This document shows, piece after piece, positions 45,301-56,047 of a stretch of DNA of 64,000 bases. Position 1 is the stretch's first letter; the number at the start of each line of letters is the position of its first letter. The notes beneath the pieces were generated by a model, which was given only the letters and a program-made list of their open reading frames with translations, had not been told where the DNA came from and ran no database searches. The position numbers and the translations under genes are program-made. Source of the stretch: Anthopleura xanthogrammica (Eukaryota; Cnidaria; Anthozoa; Actiniaria; Actiniidae). Location of the stretch: NCBI GenBank assembly GCA_964019055.1, contig OZ025207.1, positions 20,429,617 through 20,493,616 of the forward strand, read 5' to 3'.

Positions 45301-45563
45301 ATATTTATTTAATACAGCGAGATGTCATTACTCGGCAAACACTGAGCACTTGATCTTTACTTTTGCTTTGAAACGCGACTAAAATCATCAATGAAAACTA
45401 ATAAGAGTGTACTGTAATGTATCTGTCAAGCTTTTGTGTAAAAAGAAGAAAGTAAGACGACATATCAATTATACTGTACATATTTTTGGTAGTTGCATTT
45501 TAGTTTGAATTGTATGTCATGTATATAAGCATAAAATGCCTTACATCATATTCATAATTACAA

Positions 45564-48500
45564 CTATCTTTGGTTTTTAGGACAATCTGTAACTTTGCTA
45601 TGCCCTTTCATAGGTTTTTTACATGTCTTGCAACAAGGCTTTGCTCTGTTCTCTGCGGCAGGCTGTACAACAGGGTTACTCTCAGGAACTGAATATGAAT
45701 AGACACTCTAATGAGCATAATGAAGTGATAAAATTACAAATTTCATTAGACTTTTCAAAAAACTACTATTACTCAAAGTAGAATTGTTTTCATTATCCTG
45801 TAAAACAAAGTGTAAAGTGTATGTAATAGTCATGCAAAGACAATAAAATAGAAATTTGTTTTAAAAGACAACGTAAGTGTAATATCACTAAGTTACACTA
45901 AGTGTGTTTCAGTTTATGACAATAACCTGGTGTTGTTGGTGGTACATCTTTTACAGCTGACATTGACTTTCTGGTCTTTCTTTTTTCAAGGGCCTCTTCT
46001 CTTGGCTGTTTTACCAGCATCGTATTCATTGGCGGTGGTGTCATCATTTCAAGTTCTTCGATTGCATCCTTTAGCTTGTCTTTACTCGCAAGAAATGTTT
46101 GGTATATCTCTTCAACATAGTCTGTTTTGGATGTTTAAACAAAATTTTATATAAGTTATGTTTTATTTTGGTTGTTGATATTGTTATTAGTAAGGAACAT
46201 ACCAAAATTCTGTGTCACCCTTTGTTCTCTCACTGTGGCTTCGCCGTTTTTGAATTTGGGGTACACAATTTTCACCCTTGAATTGCCATTAGCACTGGTT
46301 TTCACCTCTCTGTGCAGGTTCATGTTGAAATGTACAACAGCTAAAATATGTCTAACATAGAAGTGTGAGAACATTAGAACACTAACAACAATCATATACA
46401 TGTTGGTTTATCTCGTAATGTAGTGGCACAACCTAAATGTACATTTAGTTTATTAGTTTTCATCAAAAAAATTCATCACTGTCAACAGACATATACCTGC
46501 AATATTGCCCAGCATAGGAATATGCGATCATCTTAGGGGCAAAGTGGTTTAAAACCGAATGGAATCCCTCAAGACAGCTTGTCTGGTCCGAGGGAGAGGC
46601 CTGTTTGATACCATTAACAAGACTGTATTTTGTTAGGGCTTGGACAACCTTTTCATAAAGTATGCTATCTGCAAATACAAGAATTGAAAGATGTTGGACA
46701 TATATTCTCATGCCAGGTGTATATATGTTGACAAATAATGCATACTAAATGTAATGACACATTATAGATGAATAATCTTTACAGACCACACCCATTTTTT
46801 GAGAAAGTATATAACATACCCTTCTTCAACCATTTTCTGGAAGAGATTTCTCTATGATGACACTTGTTAAAAATTGGATTACTTAGGTTTGTGTGTCTGT
46901 TAATAATGTGATCCAAATAGGATTGAAATTTTGCCCAAATAACCTGACCATTGCCATCATGGGTAGAAGTGGCACTCCAGTGAAGATGGTTTTCAGCAGG
47001 CTTTATCCATTCTGACAAAGCTTCACAGCCTTTCAGTTTTGCTATTTTAGTTAGAACCTTGTGGATCTCTGTCAAAATGATAAAGTCACATTATCATGTA
47101 TGATTATTAACCTATATTACAATGAATTTTATATTACAGTGCACATTTAATTCCCAATAAATATTTAAAAATGTGCATCATGCATCTACAAATTCAAAAC
47201 AATCATTTTATTAGAGTGCAAACAATATATCTGTGAAACATTAGTTACTAACTTGTTCAAAGATGAACAATAGAAAACAATAGGATTGGAATAAAATACC
47301 AAAATTTAGTATAACTAATTTTTCACAGATATATATTGTTTGCACTCTAATGTAAGGATATACAGAATAGACTGAAATGTTATTACTATTTGTATTTATT
47401 TATTCATAACCGGGTTTTATGTAAAGCATTATTGGAAATGTTGAAGAATTCTTATTTACTCTAGTAAAACATACTTTTCTTGAGATGCCATAGGTCATAG
47501 TAGTGTGTTATATTTGTGTAAGTGGTTTTCATACTGCTTGTTATACTAGTGTGCCTGTCAGAAATAAAAGTGTCAATCTCCAATTCCAATGCTAGAAGAA
47601 AGTCCATAGCCTTTTGGAATCCCATGAACTCCATAGCTGGGCTGCTTCCTGCTTGATTTCTCTGTAAGCAACAGTATTCACATTACTTATTTATTCATAT
47701 GTATATGTTAATGCATTTACACTTTGTACTATCAGATCTATATGATGGGGAAGTATAAGTTTCTCAATCTTATAAGAACAGTATTTTTTACATACATAAA
47801 ATAAAACTGAATCTTTAGTACAAACAATTTAGTATTCTAGTACCTGGATCAATTCAAAATGTAGAATCATTGGTAGAGTACAACAAAACATGGTGTATGC
47901 ACCAAATTTGGCACAGTGACCCATACTGTCATGGCGTCCATCTCCAGCCATCACCAGGCGACTCCCAAGATTTTTTACTTTTTCAATGCTTTTGTTTTGG
48001 TAGCATTTCCAATACAGTACAAGTGTTGGGAAGAGTTTAGTCTGGAAGAATGAAAACATACTCGACATGTAAAAAAAGAAAACATAGCTATTTTCAGTTG
48101 TTTTTCTTTAGTTTTTTCTGTTTAAGAGATATAGAAGAGAGCACATGTCTATTTATTGTGATATAAAGACACTGGGAGATGTATAGCACAAGAGAAGCAA
48201 GCATTGAAACAAGCGTAGGACTATAAACAAGTGCGCACTAGAATCAGCCAATCACAGTGCATGTTCTATTTGCCATCTCAATCTCTGTACTTTGTATATC
48301 GACACAGCTGTCAGCCAATCACATAAAACATGTATACATCAATTGTCAAGGTAATAATAATAATAATAATAATAATATGTTTAATTATATTTGGCTGTAT
48401 ACTTACTCTTTGATGATAGAAATATGATGTCAGCGATATACATCTTAGTCCCATATGTTTGAACATAGTGAACACTTTTGTCGCTGAGCCACCACAAAGG

Positions 48501-51500
48501 AGAATTGCCATACAAATTAAAAAATTGCCAGCAGGGACTTTGAAACCTGGCATATTGGGCTGACTAGACCACACAGAATGGCGTTTGGGACACTTCGGGT
48601 TTGAGCAGTCTGTAGAGACCACAATCATTGAACCTAGCTCTTTTGGAGTTACAAGTGGGTCCTTTGCTCCACAGGAATGGCATATGGAAAACAGCAGTTG
48701 CAATTGTGTCCAAAATACAATAAATTTAGGTGTGGTCCTAATATTGTCATTCTCTTCGGTGACTAATCTATAAACAAATATAACAACATTCCTTGTTTAT
48801 GTCATTTCATGCAGACAGTTATTGTCATTTGCTTTAGTTCTTGTCAATGTAAGGCTTATTACGATTTAGCAATTGATAGGAATTTATAGTTTGTAAAAAG
48901 GGATAGGCCAGTACCTTGTAGGATCGTGATCATCCTCTTCGGTTAGGGTACTTTCTGTCTCCGATTCTGTCTCGTACATCTCTTCCTCCATCTCCACATC
49001 TGACTCGTCTGACTCATCTGGAATTTGTTCTAAATCCTCACTGAATTCCATTTCGATTGGCTCTGAGCTACAATCTTCTGCAAAAATAAAGTGCCACTAC
49101 ACCCCTTTCCCCCTTAGCAATGTTGTTCTATGAAGTTTTCGAGCTTATGAAGTGGTTACCGGATAAAATGCATGCGAGACAACATTGCTAGGGGGGTAGA
49201 GGGGGAACGGTGTTCCAGAATAGTACGTGTCCCATTTTATTTTGCTTGAGATTGTATTTGTGACTGATGAAAAGATAAGGTATCGACAAGAAGTACCTAG
49301 CTATGATGACGAGTTTAAGGATGGTGTCGAAAGGTCGAGAAGCTTTGTTTTAGCGTCATGAAAACACGTAATGTTTATGCGCTAATGTTATATTGTTGCT
49401 ATTTCAAAGGTTTATAAATACTTGTAAGTTTTTTTCTTAATTCACACCAGCGAAGTTTTGAGTATTGGTAGTAAGAGATTTAGAGGTTAAACTCTGTGCA
49501 CTTTAACCATGACTATTGACTGTGAAACGAGAGCTCTCATTTATACTTTAACGAGATTTCAAGGCCTTTCTTATCGCAAAGTCGCCAAGGAGTGCAATGT
49601 TTCAAAGACTACAGTTTCAAGAATAGCTAACAAGAAACAGGTCGAGAAGAATTCAGGACCAGAGAGGAGAGGTAGACCAAGAAAACTTAGCGAACGTGAA
49701 CGTAGAAAGCTAAAAAGAGCGCTTTTGTACTTAAGAGAAGCGGAGGGGAGCTTCTCTATAAAACGATTGATGCATCAGGCCCGTGTTGACCATGTGTCAG
49801 AAAGTACAGTGTCAAGATTTTTACACAGTGAGGGATATTTTTACCTTCAAGCACGAAAGAAAGGGTTGATGTCAGAGGACGATACTCGCATGCGATTAGC
49901 ATTCGCAAAAAAAAGTTTGAAGGAGAGGCCTCAAAACTTTTGGACAAGACAGATAGCATTTTACTTAGACGGTACTTCCTTTGCATACAAGCGCAACCCT
50001 ATGGATCAGGCTCGAGCTCCAAAGGGAAGGATTTGGAGGAAAAAAAGCGAAGGGCTAACACGTGGCTGTACAGCTAAAGGAAGAAAAGAGGGTAGTGGAG
50101 GTAAAGTGTTGAAACTCATGGTGGCAATCAGCTATGCTAAGGGCGTGGTTATTTGTGAGCCTTACGAACATATGAATGGATGTTACTTTGCTCGATTCAT
50201 CGAAGAAAACTTTGAAAACATGTTTCGAACTGCAAACAAAGGGAGAAGCCGAATATGGCTCCAAGACGGTGACCCAAGCCAGAATTCTGCGACAGCCAAG
50301 GCAGCTATGAAACGATCAAATTGTGAACTTTTGAAAATACCTCCCAGGAGTCCGGATTTAAACCCCATTGAAAACCTTTTTCATATTTTATCGAAAAAGT
50401 TAAAAGAAAACGCAATAACTAGAAGAATAACACATGAAACATTTGAACAGTTTAAAAATAGAGTGATAGCTACTTTATATTCTATCGATGTATCTACTAT
50501 AAATAATATCATAGCTTCGATGAATAAGCGTATAAGAGAAGTCATTAAGAGTGGTGGTAAACGTATCAAATACTAAACATGCGATCAGTAAATGCAAGGA
50601 GTAAGGGTATGTTTATCAACAATATACGATTTTGGCATGTTTTTTCTTATACGAAATTCATTCCTATTTTTTCACTTTATCACATAATAAACAGGGCGTA
50701 GTAACAACAGCGCACTGAAGTTTATAAATGAAATACCTTAATGAATATATTAATAAAATACGTTAATAAACTGCACATTAATTTCTTTTTGTGAAATTGA
50801 TTTCGTCCGATATCTAAGTTTTATTTGTTTAAATTAGCTTAATTTTTTGCAAACCGAACTCACTTTTTACTTTGCACCCAACCCCTCCCTCCCTAAAGGG
50901 GTAGTAGTGTATCGTACGAATCACAATGGTTCATCGTCTCTACTTAATCAGGCAAAACGACTTGCTCTATTCTCGTAATAATCTCAATCAATGTTTAAAT
51001 ACATAGCTCCTCAACCTACAAACAATGTCGTGGTATGCTTTCATAGATATGTATTAACGGTTGACAGAAAGAAATAACTTGATCATGGTGAACCGTTGAT
51101 GCATAAAATAATATATATACATAAATTAATATTGTATTCTAGCGATTCACCATGGTGAATCGTCTCTAAATAGGAACTCTTTAAATGGGTTTCTATTTTA
51201 ATTCCATAGTATTATTAATCTCGAGCTCTGAAATATTTATCCACTGTGACATAAGCTGAAATTCTAAACTACGGTTAATTATTACAAAGTTTGTCATGGT
51301 GTATCGTTCCTCGCTGAACGCCTTTATGCTAATTATGGATTACAAATTATGAGCTCGGCAAAACATCGCGGGCATGATGGTGTCTCAATTTGTTCTTCCA
51401 AGGGAATTTGAGAAAACAAAGTGAAAGTACGCCAACGGACTCTCATCATCTCCGTCTCCACCTCGTCCACCACTCCTCCCTTGACAAAGCTGAAGTGCTC

Positions 51501-54162
51501 TTTGGACGTACAGAATATGGGGGAGTCTCTATCAAAGACTATGTCCTCTGAATAGTGAGTCTTAGGTGCTGGAAAATGCACAGTCTGCCCTTCTAAAAGC
51601 AATAACAAATTGTGCCATGGGATAATCGCTGCTGACCACCTGAAGTCATTAAGAAATATAACTTCACTTGATTCTACTCCTAGCCACGCGAAGGTGCTCG
51701 TTGCTGGGTTACTAAACGTAGTATAGAGGATAGTCAGCGGATTCAAGAGGAACGTTTTGCCACAATTTGATGGGCCCTTGACGAGAATATTACGATACTT
51801 CCCTCTTCCATTTTCTAGTAGACATCGAACTGCGCCAGAGAATTCTTGAACATTTATTCCGTTACGATGAAGTATGTTTAGTGCCAATCGAAGCCAATTA
51901 TTGTCACACCCATTAGCACAAACGCCAGCACATGCGTTATTTAGCAACTCTATTCGAGACGTACGAGATCTTTTAAGCTTTTCCTCTGCACTTTTCATTT
52001 CCCACTTCTTTTTGCTTATTAGCTAGTGCTAAGAGTTCTAAACGAGTCTTTATTCCTTTATGGACTGCTATTTCCGACACCTCGTAAATGGTAAGTTGTG
52101 CTTTGCGAGTCTTTTTGTTTTTCATTGATTTCCCTCTTATTCTTCCCATCCTCGTTTCCGTTGCTCGTGTAGTTATTGGATCTGTAATATCTGGATGCCC
52201 CTCTGATTTAATATACTCTGAATCATCTTTCGTTGTGTAAACCCACGCTGTATAGTAATTACTATGTCGGTTAGAGAAGTTAACTTCAATTCCGTATTTC
52301 TGGTGGATATAATTCCTAACTTTAAGCCATCTACGACGATTTTGCAGCTTCACAGCCATGTGATAGTGAATCCCTGAGCTTACATGGGGCTCTCTGCTAC
52401 ACACCCAGTGAATAATATTCGCATTTCTACCGACTGTAGGATCACAGTTCTCGAATGCATCTGTTATAATGTTTACGAATGCTTCACGTGTTGGAACTTT
52501 TACTAAGTCACCCTGACTGTAGGTAATCAAGTATACACTTCGCACCTGACGAGTATCCATCTCTCTATCTTCCATGAGGTTATAGAAGCTTTAGAATAGA
52601 TTTTTAACATAAGAAACTCTTCTTCATGCAATCCTGATATATCCGCAACAAATCTCTTGACCTATCTATCGACCGAAGAGTGTTTACAACACATAGCCAA
52701 GGCAATTTACATATAAAATTGTTTAATCAGACATTCATTGTGTCCCTATTCACAAGGGATTGCACGATTTCAAGTGTCTATAGCCCCTACTCAAAGTAAA
52801 AACCCTATTTATCTATTATTTCTATATCAAAAAGCTTAAATTTTTTTCTTTCGTAAAATATAATCAATAGTCAAACAATTTCGTTAAGTAAAACATATAT
52901 AACGATACCCTATCTAACCGATTTTTCACTCTAAACACATGATTTTACGAACCAAATTATGAGTCCGAACTACACATTCCAAACATGCCATTAAAATACA
53001 ATCTTCTGCAAAAATAAAGTGCCACTACACCCCTTTCCCCCTTAGCAATGTTGTTCTATGAAGTTTTCGAGCTTATGAAGTGGTTACCGGATAAAATGCA
53101 TGCGAGACAACATTGCTAGGGGGGTAGAGGGGGAACGGTGTTCCAGAATAGTACGTGTCCCATTTTATTTTGCTTGAGATTGTAGGTCCGTCGGTCGCGT
53201 CTTCAGCGTTGCCTGTGTCGTCGTTGTTGTCCACAGTCAAGGTATCCAACTGAGTCTGCAAGCGTTTACCTGATTACACAAATCAGTCGTAGTGGTTACG
53301 TTGAATTTATTACTATAATATAATACTAATAGATAATGACTTACTTCTTAATTTCTCTCTCCTAAGTTGGTCTTTTCTTGTTTTGAGATGCGAGCGCAAC
53401 GTTATCACTTGATTTCGAAGTTGTCTCTCCTTTGACTGTGGCGGCGGTGTTTGTTTAGTTTGGACCGGTGTTTTGTTTATATCTTCCTGTTGAGAAGTAC
53501 TGGCGACTGGACTGTTGTGCTCTCTTTCCTGTAATAATCGGACAAAAAGAGAATACAGAATTAACATGTTTAAGACAATAAATTAAAAAATCGGGTTAAT
53601 AAAAAGTTGGGAATCGCTTACTTCGATTTCAATAACTTGGTCTATTGATCGGTCGATTTGCTCATCGTCTTGGTCAACTTCAGCTTCCCGATCGACTTCG
53701 GCAGGTCTTGCAGTTATATCTTTCATAATCTTAGAGATTATAAAAAGGGAAAGTAAAATTTAAAAGACAAACAACTTAAATTATTCGGCATTGTCTTCTA
53801 AAACTCACCTTCCTTCGGGTTCGTTCACTTTGCGCTTTCTCCTCGGTTGTGAGGAAGATTGTTGGGAAACTTGTTATCCCGACCTCATCTCTTTTCAATC
53901 TTGGATGCACTGGTGTTTTCAAGCCCTCAATTTTTGAGAACATATTCTCATAAGCATCAGACTTGAAATGTTTAGAGCACACTGCGGACCATTTTGAAGG
54001 ACGCCAGTGTTTACGATGTAGGCTGACAAAGTCAACCCATCGCTTACGTTGCCTCTTTGCTTCAGGTCGATTGTCATCGTAAAACGGAATGGTATGAAGG
54101 CTTATACCTTCCTGCAAGTTGGACTCGCTATTACAGTGTGTTACAACACAATATTTGGGCAT
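45564..54162 (-). CDS. Kolobok-type THAP transposase gene, 12 exons, split by a nested insertion
   Basis: Exons: 54162-53809, 53729-53622, 53528-53345, 53269-53183 plus 49068-48915 (one exon split by the nested unit), 48767-48407, 48041-47844, 47661-47475, 47068-46820, 46668-46497, 46351-46203, 46121-45927, 45688-45564. All have GT/AG borders. Without the nested unit their lengths total 2,523 nt, 841 codons including the stop. Exon 1 is a THAP finger (KYCVVTHC...AVCSKHF), then a coiled coil and an acidic segment. The transposase core has FSICHSCGAKDP, VMAGDGRHDSMGH (Asp), DTFISDRHTSI (Asp) and SCLEGFHSVLNHFAPK (Glu). The C-terminus has a Cys/His knuckle (CCKTCKKPMKGHSKVTDC). The enzyme is probably inactive only because of the insertion. 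Confidence 0.85.
47211..47350. repeat. MITE in a transposase intron
   Basis: TTAGAGTGCAAACAATATAT at 47211 is mirrored by its complement ending at 47350, with arms of about 35 bp that continue through ctgtgaaa/tttcacag. It lies between the exons starting at 47661 and 47068. Confidence 0.8.
49071..49254. repeat. left copy of the 184-bp palindromic end repeat
   Basis: Its own ends are inverted: CAATCTTCTGCAAAAATAAA against the complement of ttttattttgcttgagattg. The inner arms, ccctttcccccttagcaatg and cattgctaggggggtagagg, pair as well. By eye it is identical to 52999-53182. Confidence 0.92.
49509..50576 (+). CDS. DD34E Tc1-like transposase of the nested unit
   Basis: An intact 355-aa frame from ATG 49509. 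The N-terminal HTH reads LSYRKVAKECNVSKTTVSRI, followed by an AT-hook-like GRPRKL and a second HTH (SIKRLMHQA, SESTVSRFLHSEGY). The DDE core has IAFYLDGTSFAYK (first Asp), IWLQDGDPSQNS (second Asp) and IPPRSPDLNPIENLFH (Glu), with 34 residues between the last two. Tc1-type enzymes cut at TA, which fits the TA borders of this unit. It is the only transposase in the unit and the obvious candidate for having moved it. Its own separate terminal repeats are not seen. Confidence 0.92.
   Translation: MTIDCETRALIYTLTRFQGLSYRKVAKECNVSKTTVSRIANKKQVEKNSGPERRGRPRKLSERERRKLKRALLYLREAEGSFSIKRLMHQARVDHVSESTVSRFLHSEGYFYLQARKKGLMSEDDTRMRLAFAKKSLKERPQNFWTRQIAFYLDGTSFAYKRNPMDQARAPKGRIWRKKSEGLTRGCTAKGRKEGSGGKVLKLMVAISYAKGVVICEPYEHMNGCYFARFIEENFENMFRTANKGRSRIWLQDGDPSQNSATAKAAMKRSNCELLKIPPRSPDLNPIENLFHILSKKLKENAITRRITHETFEQFKNRVIATLYSIDVSTINNIIASMNKRIREVIKSGGKRIKY
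50920..51320. repeat. iterated ATGGTGnATCGT motif with a 20-bp perfect palindrome
   Basis: Variants of catggtgaatcgtctct occur near 50924 (ggttcatcgtctct), 51086 (ggtgaaccgttg), 51152 and 51298 (ggtgtatcgttcct). The copy at 51143-51162 is a perfect palindrome, CGATTCACCATGGTGAATCG. This lies between the two genes, next to the end of the Rep gene. It could be a Rep- or transposase-binding array. Confidence 0.65.
51333..52575 (-). pseudogene. CRESS-DNA-type Rep (HUH endonuclease plus SF3 helicase), frame-broken
   Basis: Minus strand, two frames overlapping by 26 bp. The first (52575-51973, 200 aa) has the Rep endonuclease motifs: YLITYSQGD (motif I), GIHYHMAVKL (motif II, H-x-H) and YTAWVYTTKDD (motif III, with Tyr and Lys). 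The second (51998-51333) has the SF3 helicase: VKGPSNCGKTFLL (Walker A), VIFLNDFRW (Walker B) and SPIFCTS (motif C). Such proteins nick a replication origin and unwind it during rolling-circle replication of small circular DNAs. The two parts are out of frame near 51985, and the linker between them seems short, so this copy has a frameshift or small deletion. No TAGTATTAC-type nonanucleotide was found; the closest is TAGTATTAT near 51207. Confidence 0.85.
52999..53182. repeat. right copy of the 184-bp palindromic end repeat
   Basis: Same orientation as, and by eye identical to, 49071-49254. It is preceded by TA (52997-52998) and followed by TA (53183-53184). 52576-52996 before it is AT-rich and non-coding. 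Confidence 0.92.
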
Positions 54163-54385
54163 AACTTCTCAAAGCAAATATAATAAAAACACCAAAATAC
54201 ATGCAGGTTTGTGTAGTAAGGAAAACAGATCTCACCCCGATGACGTATATTTTCGGTCCCAGTACTCGTCGGTGAAAGCGGTACTGAACTTGTGAAAGTG
54301 ACTGGACACTAATATTTTCGCAACTTTAAAGCATCGTAAATGAATGGCGATTTCATGGAAACGCGAAAAAAGTACAAAAAATATT

Positions 54386-54442
54386 TTTTAATGCCTATAT
54401 CTTTAATTTCAAATAGGCCTGTATTTAAGATTTAGGTGCACT
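54386..54442 (-). repeat. right terminal inverted repeat of the Kolobok-type element
   Basis: Ends ...gatttaggtgcact, followed by TTAA. Confidence 0.92.
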
Positions 54443-54510
54443 TTAAAATTATCATTGTCATCATTGCTTCTTCAATGAATATGATTACGATGATTATCTT
54501 ACATTTTTAG

Positions 54511-54611
54511 GAGTTCCGAACGCGGATGGAGATATAACAGATCTAGCAAAGAGTATTAAGATCGAGACAAGTCATGGTCCGGGTGAATACGCTGATGTGG
54601 ATGTTGCTTGA
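54511..54611 (+). CDS. last exon of the interrupted host gene
   Basis: Preceded by acatttttag. It starts with the two bases that complete the codon left open at 43862 and reads GVPNADGDITDLAKSIKIET, then HGPGEYADVDVA and TGA at 54609-54611. The phase match across a 10.6-kb intron filled by the Kolobok element supports one gene. Confidence 0.6.
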
Positions 54612-55266
54612 AAACTAAATGTATGTATACATATGCTTCAAGTTCTAATTTTATTTTTTTCATTTCTAACAAAAATTTAATTATTTATGCTCAGTCATGA
54701 TTGAGTCAGTCAATGAAAAAATTTGTTTATGCATAAAATGTGTTTGTATAGCGGTATATCACATGTGAAGATTGATATACTTATAGTGGGGCTGTTAAGA
54801 TACATAAATTATCCAAATTGTTCGTTTTGTGATACAAACATGAAACTTGGCACAGTTACTCATCTTAATGTACTGATTTATTTGGGATATGGAGGCATCT
54901 GAGATATGACGTATATTTCTAGTAATGCGCATGTCCAAAATCCACCATTTTACTTCAGCATGGAAACGAGGCTGATAAATCACAAGGACATTTTTTAGAG
55001 GATTTGATGCAGGTTGGAGACAAAACTTAGCCGATTAAACATCTGCAACACACAAGGGATTGTTCTTGGCAATTTTCAATCGATCACGTGATCATTCACG
55101 TGATGAGCTGAAAAAAATTGTATTCAGTTTGATAAAAAGGTATAAAAGTTCATTTTCAATTTTATTTGCCTATTTATATTTATTCCTATTCATCAAAATA
55201 TTTTAGATGAATAAGTAAATCTAATAAATAGTATAAGATTGACAGTAAATCTGTTAATCTGTGAAT
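54612..55266. other. intergenic, no gene
   Basis: 3' flank of the host gene and upstream region of the next gene. cacgtgatcattcacgtgat near 55085 is a short palindrome with two CACGTG boxes. Confidence 0.5.
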
Positions 55267-55306
55267 GTCTTAACCGCTAGTGCCCAGTCTTAACCGCTAG
55301 TGCCCA
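55267..55306 (+). repeat. 20-bp tandem duplication upstream of a transcript start
   Basis: gtcttaaccgctagtgccca occurs twice in tandem, just before a likely first exon. Confidence 0.85.
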
Positions 55307-55326
55307 GTTTTCTCTCGTTTTTCAAA

Positions 55327-55349
55327 ATGGCGACTTCCATGTGCTCAAG
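55327..55349 (+). promoter_or_regulatory. probable 5' leader exon with upstream ATG
   Basis: ATG 55327 opens a short frame (MATSMCSR) ending AAG|GTAAGT at 55349. Spliced to the acceptor at 56029/56030 it would stop after about 10 codons, before the main ATG at 56048. That makes it a short upstream ORF that could limit translation. Inference from splice signals only. The intron holds nothing recognisable. Confidence 0.45.
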
Positions 55350-56047
55350 GTAAGTTCGATTCGTCTCTATAATAACTGCCAGTTATTTAGACTATTTGCT
55401 TCATTACAACACTTGTGGCATTTGAAAGTGTGCATAAATAGTTCAATTAACTTGTCCTACTTAAAAAGTACCATTTACGTAACGTTTTGAGTTTCTTTTT
55501 GTAAGTATATTTCAATCACAACTTTCATCGATCTTCAAATGCTTAACCTTGTATTTTCCTTTTTGGACTTGAAGTTATATCATCTTATAGTCCTTATACG
55601 ACTGTACACAAACCAATATGCTCAAATTTATATAAAAATTACTACAAAGAGAGATAATCGCATAAAAATTAAATCAATTCAAATAACTAATAAAATAAAG
55701 GCATATTAAGTTAGAGTACAGTCAATAAACCTTTGGAAGACAAGTTACTTTAGTTGTGCTACTTCATGGGTTTTTGATAGAGTGCGCTTTTCATTAACTT
55801 GAAAATGAAATACTCTTAAGAATATTTAGCACTACTTTTACACTTGGCAATGGGTTCTTTTGTATTTTATTGTCTTTAAATCTATTATAATCTAGTACAC
55901 TCTAGTTATTCATTGGTCAATGAAAACTACTATATTGTCTGCACGTTACTGAACGTCATTGATGACTTATTGTAGCCTTCATACGTTTGTAGTGTACTTC
56001 CCTCTGTTTATGTTATGTTTTGATTTTAGCTTTATGTGAAGTTCAAT

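Larger units (their letters stand above)
49071..53182. mobile_element. 4.1-kb TA-flanked unit carrying a DD34E transposase and a CRESS-type Rep gene
   Basis: The unit starts CAATCTTCTGC and ends GCTTGAGATTG, with TA outside at 49069-49070 and 53183-53184. Its two ends are the same 184-bp palindromic sequence in direct orientation. Removing it with one TA restores an uninterrupted exon of the Kolobok gene, so it is a genuine, precise insertion. Cargo: a plus-strand intact Tc1-like transposase (49509-50576), a motif-rich spacer with a 20-bp palindrome, and a minus-strand HUH-SF3 Rep gene in two frames (52575-51333). The arrangement can be read as a composite transposon. It can also be read as a circle that recombined into a resident MITE. 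Confidence 0.85.
43958..54442. mobile_element. Kolobok-type DNA transposon, 10.5 kb with a nested 4.1-kb unit
   Basis: The ends are 57-bp, almost identical inverted repeats (43958-44014 and 54386-54442) beginning AGTGCACCTAAATCTTAAAT. Both are flanked by TTAA (43954-43957 and 54443-54446), the target duplication of Kolobok and piggyBac. Genes: a plus-strand P2X7-domain protein (44233-45095) and a minus-strand 12-exon THAP transposase (54162-45564). The transposase type (RHDSMGHCAKFGAY box) matches Kolobok-like proteins rather than piggyBac. The element lies in an intron of the host gene. Without the nested unit (49071-53182 plus one TA) it is about 6.4 kb, with both genes open. Confidence 0.9.

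Noticed and set aside
51207..51215. TAGTATTAT resembling the CRESS virus origin nonanucleotide
   Set aside because: One mismatch to the usual form and no flanking stem that I can see; recorded only as a hint.
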